Assembly: GCA_038373885.1 (NCBI GenBank)
Contig: JAWZYV010018238.1
Location: 1-64,000 of the forward strand
Source of the DNA: Cheiracanthium punctorium
Taxonomy: Eukaryota; Arthropoda; Arachnida; Araneae; Cheiracanthiidae
Direction of reading: 5' to 3'
Length of the DNA: 64,000 bases
The translations under genes and the position numbers were made by a program. The notes under the pieces were generated by a model that ran no database searches, was not told the origin of the DNA, and saw only the letters and a list, made by a program, of their open reading frames with translations. How positions within the stretch are numbered: the first letter of the stretch is position 1; each line of letters starts with the position of its first letter. Shown here one piece after another: positions 42,301-53,033 of this stretch.

Positions 42301-43280
42301 TGGAAAGTGTTATAGCTTTGTCTTTGCTTAATTTGGTTTTGCAGATTTGTCGTTGTTTTACACTGGAAAGTAAGAGAGATTTAGATTATCTTCGTTGAAT
42401 GCTTTTATTTAAAAATGCCCCCCAAATTCGAACAATATGTAGAATAATACTAGAAGGTTTTGCTTATAACATAAACCCGACTTAATTTACTTTCTTTGTA
42501 GAGTCATTTTTCTACATCAGATACACATTCACTGCGATTTCTTTATCCATATTTCCATGAATTTAAAAATGTTTTCATTAATTTTAAAATACCAAATAAA
42601 TTAAAGAAATGTTTACTCGTATTTCAATCTCAAATATGTTTTACCGGTAGGAAAACGTAAGGAAGTTTAAACACTTGTGAGAAAAACACGGACGCAACTG
42701 TGAATGTAAATATAAAAATATTTATTAATTTACAGTTTTTCTGTCTTTAATGATAAATACAACTTTGGTAGTGTTAGGCATCTACATCTGATTCCGAGGT
42801 ACTATCATAGGAAGGTTCGAAGATGGCATGAACAACTGGTGAATTTGAAACAGCTTATGGTATGAGCAACTGTTCAAGAGAATAAAATTGTTGATAGGTT
42901 TCCTCACTCCAGGATTGGTGACAAAGAGACTTGATGCTGGTTGATAAAGTTCTTTTCCAAAGTCAGTATGCAGATGAGTCCGACATCATCACAGATGAAG
43001 GTGCTCGTAAAAACGCAAAAGCTGTGAAGATAAGCTTGGAAGAGAAACGGTAAAGCTGTATTCCTGGCGCATTGTATGATGCAAGAATGGAAGGTGATTG
43101 AATCGGGACGCCGAGATTGAGATGGTGCAGTTTTTGACTATTGGTAACGTTGCCAATTCAATGTACATATTGGTTATTTGCGATGAAACTTGGCGGAAAT
43201 CTGCGCATTTGCTCGGCGTGTAAGAAGTAGAAGAAACTGTTTATCAATAATGTATTCTATTAGTAGAAGATAGGCGAATA
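42301..43280. other. no recognised gene
   Basis: AT-rich spacer 3' of the orphan gene's repeat. No supported feature. Confidence 0.4.
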
Positions 43281-43830
43281 TGTTGACATTGAGATCTGTA
43301 GATCTAGTCCCTTCTTGGTTGAAGAAATATGTTTTCTTCATGCTATTGCATTTGTTGTTGCTGCTTCATAAGCTATTGCAGTTGAGTAGTGAAGAGGTCA
43401 CGGCGACTATTGAAGATGAAGTCTTATTGCTTTTATCGCTAGCAGTCTGTTCTTGCTTGAAGAAATCTGCTGTTCATAATATTGTAGCTGTCGTTGTTGT
43501 TTTATCAGCTATTGTAATTAGGTGGTGAAGAAGCTGTGGCAACTATTGAAGAAGTCTATTGCTTTTAATCTGCAGCAATCCATTCTTGGTTGAAGAAATA
43601 GGCTGTATCCATGATATTGTAGATGTTGTTACTTTATCAGCTATTGTAATTAGGTGGTGAAGAAGATATGGCGACTATTGAAGAAGAAGTCTATTGCTTT
43701 TGTCGGTAGCAGTCCGTTCTTGGTTGAAGAAATAGGCTGTGTTCGTGATATTGTAGCTGTCGTTATTGTTTTATCAGCTATTGTAATTAGGTGATGAAGA
43801 GGCTATGGCGACTATTGAAGAAGAAGGCTA
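43281..43830. repeat. ~130-145-bp tandem repeat, about four units
   Basis: The phrase AGCTATTGTAATTAGG (or AGCTATTGCAGTTGAG) recurs at about 43,371, 43,508, 43,639 and 43,780. Each time it is followed by GGCGACTATTGAAGAAGAAG-like sequence and a TTCTTGGTTGAAGAAATA block. The array abuts the 3' end of the minus-strand orphan frame. Confidence 0.8.
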
Positions 43831-43835
43831 TTGTT

Positions 43836-44774
43836 TTAATTTCGAACTGGTCTGATACAGGAAAGTCTGGAGAAAAATTTGCGGATTCGTCTGAATTTCT
43901 TTTTCTTTGGAATAATCATGACTATTGCATTTGGAAAGACTTCTGTAGCTGGAAGAGATTCTGTGATTAGAGGTTGGGCTGGATCTGTTATTTGTGGTTC
44001 GATTTCGTATTGTTCATCTATTATTTCGTCTGTAACTGTGAATTGAGTGTTTGTGGATTCGTCTATTGTTTGGAAATGTTCGAAGACTAGTGGAGGTTCT
44101 TCTTCTTCTTCTATTAACGGCTGGTTCTGTGGCTGAGTTTCTGTTTCTTCTGTGATTTCTGGTGGTAATTCTTCAAGTCCAAAATGGTTTAGTAAATATC
44201 TATTTATTTCAAAGATGATCAAGTGACTATTTATATCTATTGAATCGTTAAGGGTTGAGAAGAGTCGCCAGGTTATTGCATCAATGTGTTGCTGATAGTA
44301 GCTTGGCCCAGGGTTGATTGAAAAATAGTTATTGAACTGTTGAAAAGTGATTTCTTCCAGCTGAAAATATCTATTGTCTATTGAATGGTATGAACTTACA
44401 GAACTTGCAGCTGATGAGAGGGATGCAGAGTCACTATTGTCTTGTGAGGATTCTTGGATGGAGTTAGGAACTATGGAACTGATTTCCTCCTTCTTCACCA
44501 CCGAAGATCCCCCCGAGATGTCAGCAGGAGGATCAAACGCATCAAAATACTCCAACAACTTTACTATAAAGTAAACGAAAATAGTAATAGCAACACCAAA
44601 AAGTAGCACCGCCATTCTTTCATAAGGGTCTTTTATAGACTGACTTTGATTGTTAAAATTCGATAGTTTTATCTTTATTTTTTTAACAATGAAAAATACC
44701 TTAATGAATTGGAATATTTCCTCATCTTTCTTGTCGCAACAATTAAAAAATAAAATGCCGGGTTTGTTGAACAT
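43836..44774 (-). CDS. orphan single-pass membrane-type acidic protein
   Basis: A 312-codon uninterrupted frame that I do not recognise. Met54 (ATG at 44,613-44,615), with A at -3 and G at +4, is a better start and gives 259 residues beginning directly with a hydrophobic segment (about 55-73). After this come a Ser/Asp-rich stretch (110-130) and a block rich in aromatic residues (FQQFNNYFSINPGPSYY, 144-160). An acidic Glu/Pro/Gln region (200-270, with EEEEE at 222-226) and a basic tail (KKKKFRRIRKFF, 290-301) follow. The layout suggests a type II or type III single-pass protein with a charged cytosolic or lumenal body, but function is unknown. Length and composition exceed chance in this AT-rich DNA. 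No exon partners are visible. Confidence 0.6.
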   Translation of the reverse strand: MFNKPGILFFNCCDKKDEEIFQFIKVFFIVKKIKIKLSNFNNQSQSIKDPYERMAVLLFGVAITIFVYFIVKLLEYFDAFDPPADISGGSSVVKKEEISSIVPNSIQESSQDNSDSASLSSAASSVSSYHSIDNRYFQLEEITFQQFNNYFSINPGPSYYQQHIDAITWRLFSTLNDSIDINSHLIIFEINRYLLNHFGLEELPPEITEETETQPQNQPLIEEEEEPPLVFEHFQTIDESTNTQFTVTDEIIDEQYEIEPQITDPAQPLITESLPATEVFPNAIVMIIPKKKKFRRIRKFFSRLSCIRPVRN

Positions 44775-45729
44775 TACATTTAAACAATGTAAAAACTAAA
44801 ATTAAAAGTATGCTCAAATATGTTAATTTCAATTCATATGTTATGCTACAGCTTGAATATTTGCCATTCACGGAGAGATGAAATATTTCACTCTGCTAAT
44901 TACACCTACCTGTCAAGGATTATGTTTATATAGAAAACTGTTTTATTTGTAACCTTAATGTAAAATGACTGCCGTGTATAATCTTGCGTAAATTTCCACC
45001 CAATAAAAAGTCGCTAATATCCAAGCTGTCTCCATTTTATTTGTTATTCATAATATGACTTTGGAGCAAAATCACATAAAAATAAACTGTTCCGCAAAAA
45101 TTCAAATGCATGTATCATTTGTCAAAAGCAGGTGGGTTCAACTTTGTATATATTTAAATTGAATCCCCTTTAAATTTTAATCCATTTCATAAAATACCGT
45201 TACCTTATTTTTACATAAACTTTTAATTTAATCTATAAAGGTATACGATTAATCTGGAACGTTTTGTATATTATAAGAGAAGAGAGACCGGGACTCATCC
45301 TCTTTAATTCTAATTACAAGGAAGTTGAGAACAAGTTTTGCTCTTTTTACCAAAGTGAAACTTTAAAATTGAAAAAAAGAATATTTTTTTCCATAATTTT
45401 CATTGAATTGGAAAAAGAAAGTTTTAGTAGTCTCTTCTGCTGAAACTATCGTGGTATATATTAACGCAACGTAGGATTAGTTATCGTTTAATGAGTTCTA
45501 AGGTGTCCGTTGAGAAATGATGAACCGACACTTTTAAATTCATGAAATATTTATTAGCGTGGTGTATTGGGCTTCTGTCCATATTATATCGTAACAAATC
45601 TACTAGTACTATCCATTGACACATACTAATATTATTTCTCTTCGTTTCTTCTCCTTGAAGGCTCAATTTAAAACTTTCATAAATCCATCTCGTGAAATGT
45701 ATATTAAACTGCGTCATCTGGAGCAACGA
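44775..45729. other. no recognised gene
   Basis: 5' flank of the orphan frame (minus orientation). CCAATAAA-like sequence at 45,000 and a block at 45,385-45,440 similar to 42,250-42,310 are the only landmarks. Confidence 0.4.
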
Positions 45730-46116
45730 TTTAGAACCGTACCCATTGCAAACAGGACTTTTTTTTTGTGGCAAGGTTTATCTCTCGCACAATTTTTATT
45801 TGTGACGTTACGCTTCTTTCTGGTGTAATTGGGACGTAGAAGGGAAAGAGGTGTGGGGACTCCGTACAGAGGTCACGTGATTTTTGAGTTGTCCAGTGGG
45901 TGCCTTCAAGGTATCACCTTCACCTGTGAAGAGCTGTCACAGAGTAGCAATCATTCACCAATAACAGATCTGGTAAAGATCATGTGTTTAGATAGCCTTA
46001 GCTAACCTTAGGCAAAAAAAAATCACAAAAAAAAAAAAATGTGCGAGAGATGAACCTTAAAAACAGAAAAAAAAAAAAAAAAACCAGTCCTGTTTGCAAA
46101 GGGTACGGTTCTAAAT
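45730..46116. repeat. foldback (inverted repeat) with ~60-75-bp arms
   Basis: The left arm (45,730-45,792: TTTAGAACCGTACCC, TTGCAAACAGGACT, ATCTCTCGCACA) is matched in inverse by 46,039-46,116. Poly-A/T slippage makes the right arm longer. The loop is about 245 bp and carries no gene. Confidence 0.75.
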
Positions 46117-46229
46117 AGTTCCTCGGAATGGCTTCCAGTAACGTCTGTCAAATAATGAAAAGACGGTTTTCTGCCAATAAGCACAGTTTCATCTTCCGGT
46201 TCACTCCACTATGCAACCTTTCAACCCCA

Positions 46230-46320
46230 AACATCCGTACGGGTGAAAGCAAAGCAATTGCCTTTCTACAGTACAGAATTCTGTGTTCGAAACCCCTGTA
46301 CGGGTTTCTTTTTCTTAATT
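46230..46320 (+). mobile_element. tRNA-B-box-containing fragment (possible SINE)
   Basis: TGTGTTCGAAACCCC at about 46,280 resembles a polymerase III B box, followed by a T-rich tail. No A box is clear. Confidence 0.3.
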
Positions 46321-46329
46321 AATCTCACC

Positions 46330-46710
46330 CCCCCCTCTTTCTTCAAACGTATGAATAAATGAAGAATACTACTTGAGTATCCATTATGTGCTAATACTAC
46401 TTTGCTAATGACCAGGTGGATAAGCGAGGTGGGGGTGTTTTATGAAAAGTGTCTTTCAACAGTCATCATCTTTTAGCACTTTCAAGTTCAGTCCTAATTG
46501 CTTTTCTGATAGTGAAGGAAGCTGCGCTTTTTTCCCCTTGTGGAAGTTAAACGTAGGATTTATTATTTAGGTAGAAAACGCTTTTGCAGGGAAGTTTTCT
46601 TTTCGGACTAGCTGTTAGGAGAGAGATGTGTGAAAATGATGCGTGGTGTGGAAAGAGTGTTGCTGTAGTTACCAGAGTGTAACTGTAAATGGAGAAATAA
46701 AATATCTTCC
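46330..46710. repeat. duplicated segment, copy B (unfilled)
   Basis: Collinear with copy A at 40,881-42,300 but without the PB2 and hAT MITEs, so it records the approximate empty sites. Confidence 0.7.
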
Positions 46711-47160
46711 GTAATTGAACCGGCAAGAAGAAAAAATGGAAAAACTGCACTTTTAGCCGATATTAAACCGAGTTAATCATTTTAAGGCTGAACGCAAGGC
46801 TCACAGCGGAGTGTAAGAACATACATCTCTCCAACTCTTCTCAACAAGGTTTTTTTTTTTTTTAGTCGGATCATTCGAGATTTATTCGTTCGTAAGATCA
46901 AATCGTCTTCAGAACCCTCTTTACTTTTTTGTTTTCTTGATTTCTGTGAAATGGTTTCGATGGCGTTAAAGTAGTTCATTGATTTTATTAGTTTATTTTT
47001 CTTTAAATACCGGCAAAACAGTCTTGAAAGGGATTTTTCCTTTGTCTTATTCGAATCAAGAGGTTTTTACGTTTCTGTACGAACTATAAAAAGTATCGCA
47101 AAACTCTCGGAATTTAGAATTTAAGCGCTTCCCTGAAAGAAGTATTCATTCCTGTACAGC

Positions 47161-47420
47161 TGTGGCCTCACCACTAAGCTCCGTTCCCATGAGAACACGG
47201 GAAGTGGTCCAGCATTGGCTTGGCCACTGCTTGGGAGGGTGAACACCTCTCTCTGCTGGATATCGAACGCTAATGGGAGCTCATGCACGTAAATCTATTC
47301 GTAGCCCCAACGTTCTCCATGTTTAAATGGTATCTCTGAAGTGCTGATTTTATGTTGTGGTTGGTCCCTCATCTGCAAATGGCTCAAAATTAGGAAAGCA
47401 TTATCAGCAAGCATCGCTGT
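47161..47420 (+). mobile_element. long SINE family S2, truncated
   Basis: CTAAGCTCCGTTCCCATGAG, ACACGGGAAGTGG and GGGAGCTCATGCACGTAAA match the S2 body of the 60.8-kb copy. The tRNA head and (CAA)n tail are missing. Confidence 0.75.
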
Positions 47421-47509
47421 TATTGGCCCTCGTAGTGGTCAAGCCTCCAGGTAGACCGCTGACCTGGCCATTATAAAGAAAAAAAATTCTGTGTACTTTT
47501 TTTTTTAAA

Positions 47510-47650
47510 TAGGGTACATGGAACAGTACATAGAAAGAACACCCGTGAATTACTAAGTAATAGATTCATATTTATGGCAGTCAGAGCACGGACGGAAAGA
47601 CAGACAGAGAGAAATTATAAACTATTTTCAACTTTGTTGAAAGGACTTGA
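47510..47650 (+). repeat. dispersed repeat family B fragment
   Basis: AGGGTACATGGAACAGTACA (47,511) and GGCAGTCAGAGCACGGACGG followed by AGACAGACAGAGAG and CAACTTTGTTGAAAGG, the standard family B order. Confidence 0.65.
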
Positions 47651-48972
47651 ATATTGCTATTTCTCATTTTTTAATGGAACAATCATTCTAAGATTTTTGA
47701 ACATTTAACGTATGTCACTGCAGTTAATTTATTTACTTATTATTCTTAATGTTGTTGGAGTATCCTCGGTCGATGTTCTGAATAGATTCCTTCTATGCTT
47801 AAGTTATTTATTTACCCATGACTTCTACTAGCGAAAAATTCCAAAATGGCGCACTTCAGCATTTCAGCAAATATAATTCAGCCCATGCAAATTCAAACAA
47901 CTCCTGACAGTTTAGAAATTCTTTACCTACTTTCAGAAAACCAGAGGGAACGGAATAAGAGCTGCCTCCTTTTCACAAAGTTTGAGAAATTCTACCTTCC
48001 ACCGGGGACATAACGAATGAAATGGGTAACGTTCTCTGCTCTGCTTATCTCTTCCCAAACAGAGTTCTCTGCTCAGTGTACACAGCGGTCACCCACCAAA
48101 GTTCTGCTAGACGTAGATAACGCCCCTGGACTTCTTTTGCACCTGTGGCCACATAAATCTGGGATAATGATGCACAAACACTCTGAGAAACAGAAAAGTT
48201 GATTTCTATACGGTGAAACTTCGCCGCATTGAATTGCAGTTAATTATATTTGAAGCGCAGATCACAAATTAGATTAACATCGTATCCCTTTTTTTTAACT
48301 CTTTCCAATTATGATTATGTACGTTAGTGTCTGTCAGTCCGTCTATACACTAACTGCCTATTTATAAATCGATTACTACTACAGAATTCAGAAATCTTGT
48401 TGTCAAAACTAATATTTGCTTTGCACATTGTGGAGATTTTTTACATTTTGACTATTATGATTATTTTTAAACAAAATTTTGTATAAAAAGATTATGTGAC
48501 TAAGTATTGTACGGTGAACTGTGGTCGAAATAAAAAAATCCATGTGCATCAGATAGAATATTACCAAATTACTCTAATTTGTTAATAATAAATAATTTAA
48601 ATAATTACATTTGAATATCTAAAAATCATTTGAATATCTGCTGCTTGTAAAATTTTACGTGAAAACGCTTTTATTTAATATCTCAAAATTATACTTGTTT
48701 GCACCTAGCAGATATTAATTTGACAATGACGATACGTTATTCATATATACTGCAGCATATACAACAATATTGAAAAGGTTGTATGTAGCACTTAAGAGTT
48801 CCTTGAGTAGTCATTCGTTAAAGCTTGCAAGTTTAAACCAAACGAGCGAAATTCGATCAGTCGGAGCGATTTTTGGCCAGTTTGAAAAAGTGAGCTTCTC
48901 CTTTAGGAGCGTTTTTCGATCACAAGAGCGTAGCGGAATATAACAATAAGCGAGGTGGGGATTTCTCGGAAA
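47651..48972. other. no firm gene
   Basis: A 61-codon frame at 48,017-48,202 includes VDNAPG, a short string that recalls the second-Asp box of pogo/Tigger transposases, but nothing around it supports that. Sequence just before 48,973 (TTTAGGAGCGTTTTTCGATC) is GC-richer than its surroundings. Confidence 0.35.
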
Positions 48973-49041
48973 ATGAAAGGAAGCGAGGATAGGAGTTCTC
49001 AGAAAAAAGACTACTTAAAGAGCACTTTCGCGGAAATACCG
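48973..49041 (+). CDS. possible first coding exon with strong splice donor
   Basis: ATG at 48,973 with A at -3, followed by 23 codons (MKGSEDRSSQKKDYLKSTFA...) that end exactly at the consensus donor GTAAGT (49,042-49,047). The frame remains open beyond. The charged, lysine-rich peptide is not recognised. With no downstream exon identified this is only a candidate. Confidence 0.25.
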
Positions 49042-49339
49042 GTAAGTTTCCATGGAAAAGGGTCGTTCCGCAATGTATCTTTTTTTCGCTCTTTGGGTTT
49101 AAACGTCTTTTTTAGAGATATTCGGGCATGTCAAACAAAATAAATGATATAGGATATTAAAAATTACAAGATAAAGTTCTTCGTCAAAATTAGTGTTTGT
49201 ATCACTTACAGTTCTTCTGAGGGAGCATTCAAAAGAATTCCACTTCATTAGGGCTTGTAGCAGTTAAACGATATTAATCCATTTCAACTACAATTCAATG
49301 AGGATACAAATGACTAGACCTGCTTACTCCTCATTTAAG

Positions 49340-49560
49340 GGACGTAAATAACACTTAAATCTCTTTTGCAGGATCACGTAAAATTACATTATTAGTAATA
49401 TACAGCTGTTTTGAGGTTATCTCCGAAATCTCGCCAGTTTTGACGACAGTACATCACCCAATTTGGAAGGAAGACACTTGTGTTAGAAAGTGTTTTGTAA
49501 TCGATGCTGTTGACATAATTTATCTTGTTTGCTTTCATTGTCACTCTGTTTCTTTAATTT
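49340..49560 (-). repeat. dispersed repeat family B fragment
   Basis: TTGCAGGATCACGTAAAATT, CCGAAATCTCGCCAGTTTTG and GTTAGAAAGTGTTTTGTAAT match the family B blocks at 36.3 and 52.2 kb. Confidence 0.6.
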
Positions 49561-49811
49561 GGGTTTATTAATCATTTCCTAAACCCGTGTTGAACTAAGT
49601 AGATGAATCATGTAATTATCAGTATAACCCATTCTTCTTATAACACTATCCAATAAAGCTGAAAAGTGAAATCTAAAAACTTGTAGAATAACACAAAGAA
49701 ATTGAAATATTAACACAATACAGGTGTTAAGCAGTGCAGTAAAATCTGTATAAGTTGGCCACGTACGATGCAAGTGTTTTCTGGTCAATTGACACAACTC
49801 TTACTTTAAAT

Positions 49812-50251
49812 CAGAGGTTCCCAAACTGGGTGCTGCGGCACCCTAGGGTGCCGTGAAGATAATCAAGAAAAGTGTTTTGGTGGAGTATAATCCAATAATT
49901 TCCTCTGAACCGGCATCCTCAAGAAAGTGAGCCAAGCCGATCACTCAGTGGGCTCAAACAAAGATATTTCAGTCCAGTTCAAGACTGTCCTGTAGCCTCT
50001 CTTTTATAGGAACTCCCTGAAATGGGGGTATTGTCAAAATTCTATATTCCTTTCCCCAAGAGAGTACTTCCTTGATAGTCAGCCCTATAAACAAACAAAC
50101 AAAAAATAACGTAAAATGCATCCAAACTGCTTCATATTCATATTTCTTTTAAGGAAATCTGCCGCGAAAGTTTTGAGCCTGAAAAGGGTGCCGCGAAATG
50201 CTTTTAGCCTGACAAGGGTGCCGCGGGTAAAAAAAGTTTGGGAACCCCCTG
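49812..50251. mobile_element. hAT non-autonomous element with perfect 8-bp duplication
   Basis: 440 bp, ends CAGAGGTTCCCAAACT and AGTTTGGGAACCCCCTG, flanked by CTTTAAAT at 49,804-49,811 and 50,252-50,259. Terminal CAGRGGTTCCCAAAC is the classic hAT (Charlie-like) terminus. It encodes no transposase. Confidence 0.92.
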
Positions 50252-50574
50252 CTTTAAATGATAGGAAATGTTGGTTCCGTGTGAAAGAGGTCAACTTAAG
50301 CAACTGGTCAAGGGAGCAGGTTTCACTATATGTTTGTTTCAGGTGATATTGAAAGGTTCATCCTTCTTCAGCTAGCAAAAAGTTCCAATGTCCTCACGGG
50401 TTGAAGGGTTTGCTCGTCACTCCCGGGATAACAATGAAAGGAAATGATAAAAATAAAACAAATGTGTAACTCATTTTATCAAATCAGTTTTAATTCTCTT
50501 AAATATATGTAACATATAACTTTCAAAATTGCACTCAATGATTTTAACATTTTTATGACACCACCTCGACAGAT

Positions 50575-51035
50575 TATGCCGAATGTCAACCGCGTCAGGA
50601 TGACCAACGGACGAATATATAAGAAGTTGAACATTTGGAGACGGCAGAAGTGTGCTGTTCCAGGTAGTGATGCGCCATTCGAATGATTTCTATAAATTAT
50701 TATTATTATTCAAATAGGATTAGTAATCGATTCATCGAATAATGAATATTCGGATTTTCTCTATTCGTATAGTATTCGCGATTTCTTTTTCAAATTTCGA
50801 ATAGAGTATGCTATTCGAATGCTATGTGCTAACCGATCGAATGAATTTTTCAAAATTGATTTTCTCGAATGCTTTAATAATCGATTAATTTGAATGGTTC
50901 CATTCGAATGATTGACCGTCACTAGTTCCAGAATTCTATCTATCCAAGTTAAGTGGCTGAAGGTCAAAGGGTCTGGAGTTTTGTACAATTTTCCTCCGAT
51001 GTAACGTGAATATGCGTGAATATACGTGAATTCTA
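50575..51035 (+). mobile_element. SINE family S1, split by an hAT-like MITE
   Basis: Left part GACGGCAGAAGTGTG (50,641) and right part GTCTGGAGTTTTG ... TCCGATGTAACGTGAATATG (50,970-51,015) belong to one S1-like copy. The break coincides exactly with the element at 50,665-50,923. The A and B boxes are eroded. Confidence 0.6.
50665..50923. mobile_element. hAT-like MITE inserted in a SINE
   Basis: 259 bp beginning TAGTGATGCGCCATTCGAAT and ending ATTGACCGTCACTA. Flanks GTTCCAGG (50,657-50,664) and GTTCCAGA (50,924-50,931) agree at 7 of 8. Interior is rich in inverse ATTCGAAT motifs. Confidence 0.75.
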
Positions 51036-51039
51036 TAAA

Positions 51040-51190
51040 TACGCATCGATTTTTACGATATTTATAAATATTATTCCTATGCACCGAACCGTGTACCCTA
51101 TTGAAAAGGGTGTATGTAACATTTATAGTTCTTTTACAGGAACACTCAAAAGAATTCCAATGCATTACGCTATACGAATAATCATTCTTT
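51040..51190 (-). repeat. dispersed repeat family B fragment
   Basis: TATGCACCGAACCGTGTACC, CCTATTGAAAAGGGTGTATG and TTCTTTTACAGGAACACTCA are family B blocks in minus orientation. Confidence 0.6.
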
Positions 51191-51258
51191 AATGAGTATT
51201 TTAGAGAAAAAAATATATGTTATTAAGTATTACCTAAAACTGCTCGCCGTCAAAAATA

Positions 51259-51661
51259 TTAGGTTGTAACGAAAGTTTCCCGCCACCTCAAACATCGTCA
51301 GCACACAGTTCTCGTTGGCGTATTGGCTCATATTTTGTCAAACGATTTTTGGCATTTGGAAGAAAGAGACTTACTTTATAACATTGTGTTGTGAAATCTG
51401 TAAAAAATATAGTTATCATTAAGTACAAGGTGTCTCAAATGACACTATCACTCTAGAGGATTAGAACCATCATTTACTTCCAGTTGTGTTGCAAAAAGTC
51501 AGCTACAGAATATCAACGAATTATGAGTACAGCTTTAAGTACTATGGTTGTATCATGTGACACTGTGCAGGTTTGATACCGAAAGTTCATAAACAGTTAT
51601 CTAAGGAGTTAGAAGTGAGTTTTTCAGGCAGATTTGGCGGAAAACTTTCGTTACAACCTGA
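51259..51661. mobile_element. mariner-type MITE with ~27-bp terminal inverted repeats
   Basis: 403 bp. The left end TTAGGTTGTAACGAAAGTTT then CCCGCCA is mirrored by TGGCGGAAAACTTTCGTTAC then AACCTGA. TA flanks both sides (51,257-51,258 and 51,662-51,663), the Tc1/mariner target. No transposase inside. Confidence 0.88.
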
Positions 51662-51796
51662 TAGTATCAGTAGCATTTATAGCTTTTCTACCGGAGCACT
51701 CAAAATAATTCCAATACATGACGATCTGCAGCAGTTTAGAGACATTCATCCATTTCAAGCTTCATAGAACAACTACATAAGCGTTTATCCTTCTGT

Positions 51797-52165
51797 TAAG
51801 ATGTTGTTGCTGCTGTTTCCAATGCCCTCTCGCAACCACAGAGGTGCCAGCTCCTCCATAAGGACAAAGGGTATGGCTTCCATTAGAGTGCGCTACAGTG
51901 GGAGGATGGCCGCCTTAGCACGAGGTCCCCTCATTTTGAACTTATTCCACAGCAGGTACCAACCCACTGAAATCTTCACCCACAGAGGTATCGTTTAACC
52001 ACTTGGAGCGCATTGGAGCCACGACAGATTTTACGATCACCAGCTCCCACAGCAGTCGAGCCGATAGCGAGCTGACCCTCCCAAGCACCTGCCAAACTGG
52101 ATAATGCTTCACTTGTCGTGTTCTTATGGGGGCGGAGTTTAGCGCCCAGACCACTGCAGGACTCT
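51797..52165 (-). mobile_element. long SINE family S2, minus orientation
   Basis: Read in minus: the GGGCGCTAAACTCCG start, AAGAACACGACAAGTGAAGC, GGTCAGCTCGCTATCGG, and the tail GTTGCGAGAGGGCATTGG, with CAGCAGCAACAAC instead of pure (CAA)n. Confidence 0.8.
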
Positions 52166-52370
52166 GTTAAGATGTGGAAATGAGTATTAAAGTTATTTTA
52201 CAGGGTGTTGCAAAATTACATTAAAAGTTATGTACAGGTTTTCTTGGAGGGAATATCTCCAAAATCTCGATACATTTGAGGACAATTCATCGCCAAATTG
52301 GACGCAATAATACTATTGTGCTGGAAATTCCTTCATAATAGATATATTTGGCATGTTTTATTTTTATTTT
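52166..52370 (-). repeat. dispersed repeat family B fragment
   Basis: TTTTACAGGGTGTTGCAAAA, AATATCTCCAAAATCTCGAT and TTGTGCTGGAAATTCCTTCA correspond to family B blocks. Confidence 0.6.
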
Positions 52371-53033
52371 AAACTGGTAAAATCAAAAGTGGAACTCCGA
52401 TCAATTTTTGCATTATTTTTGACATTGCAGCAGCGAAGAAATGTTTATTTTCATCGTTCACAAAATGCTTACTCATTAAACAGAGCGGTGTATTGTGAAA
52501 TCAGATATCAATGAAATGGAGCACTAAAGGAACCAAAAAATTGTTTATCATAAGGACTCATTAGCAAATGTGCAGTACACGGTTTCTATTACGGGCTTTT
52601 TTTTTCTTTATAGTTATACTTTTCATTTTTCGAGTAAATCATTCTATCACTTACTAAAAATAATCGAGATGGATATTATAAAAAGAAAGAAAAGACAGTC
52701 AATCAATAACTGTTTTCTCAACTCTGCTCGAAAAGTTCAAAAGAAACAGTCGATATTTCGAACTTCCGGATGACTGCATCATGAACAAGTATCCCTGTTT
52801 TCATCCTTTTTTTTTTTTTTCTTCTTTTTTTTTTTTTTTTTTAGCTTATCTTGATCCTTTTTTGTCGGGGAGTGGGGATAATTCTTTCGATAGTTTCGGA
52901 AAAATAAAGATAAGTCGACGATTAGTTTGTGACGCACATATTTTTACATTGTTTTCTTTTAATTTATTTTATTTTATAAAAATCACGGACTTAGATATAG
53001 GACGATCCCTGACGCATTCTGCTTATATAGGGT
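52371..53033. other. no recognised gene; long T tracts at 52,807-52,842
   Basis: Two poly-T runs separated by CTTC. The 119-codon frame crossing them is Phe-run-based and not credible. Confidence 0.45.

Noticed and set aside
48017..48202. VDNAPG string resembling a pogo/Tigger transposase box
   Set aside because: Six residues only; flanking sequence in all frames gives no further transposase motif.
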